From NCBI RefSeq assembly GCF_035046485.1, contig NC_085138.1, positions 276,005,694 through 276,069,693 on the forward strand: 64,000 nt of DNA. The letters run 5' to 3'. Below, piece after piece: positions 63,526 through 64,000 of the stretch (positions are counted from its first letter, which is position 1; the number at the start of each line of letters is the position of its first letter). The notes below the pieces were generated by a model. It was given only the letters and a program-made list of their open reading frames with translations. It was not told the origin of the DNA and searched no databases. Made by a program: the position numbers and the translations under genes. This DNA comes from Aedes albopictus (taxonomy: Eukaryota > Arthropoda > Insecta > Diptera > Culicidae).

Positions 63526-64000
63526 TAAGCTTAGAGAAACGTTTGACTTAACCTAGAATTATTAATAAGAAAGGAAGTTATAGTAATTTAATTTATTTTA
63601 TGATTTTTAAGTAAATTGACCTATTTTTAATATGCATCCCATTTTTTCAATTTATTTTGTTACTTTTCTTAAAAAGATATTCATATTCTAGTCAATTAAA
63701 AGAAATTTAAATGTTAGAAAAATAATCTAATTCGTATCATTTTCTTCCGTATTTGGAATTTTAAATCAACTTAAAAAATTTCCATTGCATTATATTAAAG
63801 ACTGCCCCAGAAAGTATGGATGCACATAGTCTTCAGATGTCTGGGACTGATCGATGGTGCTTTTTTCGGGCATTTCCTAAATATGAACCACTGATTCACA
63901 ACTAGTTGATCAACTTAAAGAAAAATTTGAGTTTTTTTGTTGCACTTTTCAAGAAGTTAACCTTTTGTAACTCGTGCGGTTGGCCATCTCCGTAGGCACC
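63526..64000. other. End of window, AT-rich, part of an unresolved repeat
   Basis: 63780-63960 shares blocks with the MITE at 11982-12556 (TGAACCACTGATTCACAACT). The last 50 bases resemble 59945-60000 (GTTAACCTTCCGTAACTCGC type). No gene seen. Confidence 0.35.

Overview
The window is eukaryotic and reads as a mosquito of the genus Aedes, most likely Aedes aegypti or a close relative. It has two insect-type spliced genes, tRNA-derived SINEs of the Feilai type with (GAA)n or purine tails, and a very dense, nested cover of non-LTR, LTR, hAT, Tc1/mariner-like, Helentron and palindromic MITE elements. The species call is inference from these families; no database was searched.

Layout. 417-1478 (-) is a complete three-exon CRAL-TRIO lipid-binding protein gene (308 aa). 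2.07-8.1 kb is intergenic with a broken LINE, a palindromic MITE, a short Helentron and a TIR element. 8502-38584 (-) is one long gene whose five exons join in phase into an 833-codon GBD/FH3 protein without FH1 or FH2 domains, best matching multiple wing hairs (mwh). It has a 22,970-bp intron (10659-33628) and a 4,454-bp intron (34010-38463). The big intron holds two virtually identical 2.2-kb hAT elements in opposite orientation, each with its own 8-bp target duplication, a LINE split twice by later insertions, two neighbouring TA-flanked elements, and SINEs. The smaller long intron is mostly a degenerate minisatellite and AT-rich tandem repeats.

38.6-64 kb has no host gene I can recognise. 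It holds a 641-bp perfect-looking hairpin, a ~2.4-kb repeat element with a ~150-bp satellite core, a Gypsy element on the minus strand broken by a retroposon, a Copia scrap, several palindromic MITEs, an R1-clade LINE, and a Helentron carrying a second copy of the same retroposon.

The best candidate for something new is that retroposon family: copy 1 at 48335-50650 (+), copy 2 at 61400-63171 (-). Both are flanked by ~20-22-bp target duplications, end in a (CATGCT)n tail, start with ~122-bp tandem 5' monomers that each begin AGTGTGTG (like mouse L1 promoter monomers), carry no reverse transcriptase, and share a conserved short ORF of about 69 codons. A second highlight is the inverted hAT pair inside the mwh intron, which would fold the pre-mRNA into a 2.2-kb double-stranded stem.

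All alignments between repeats were made by eye, so percent identities are not given.
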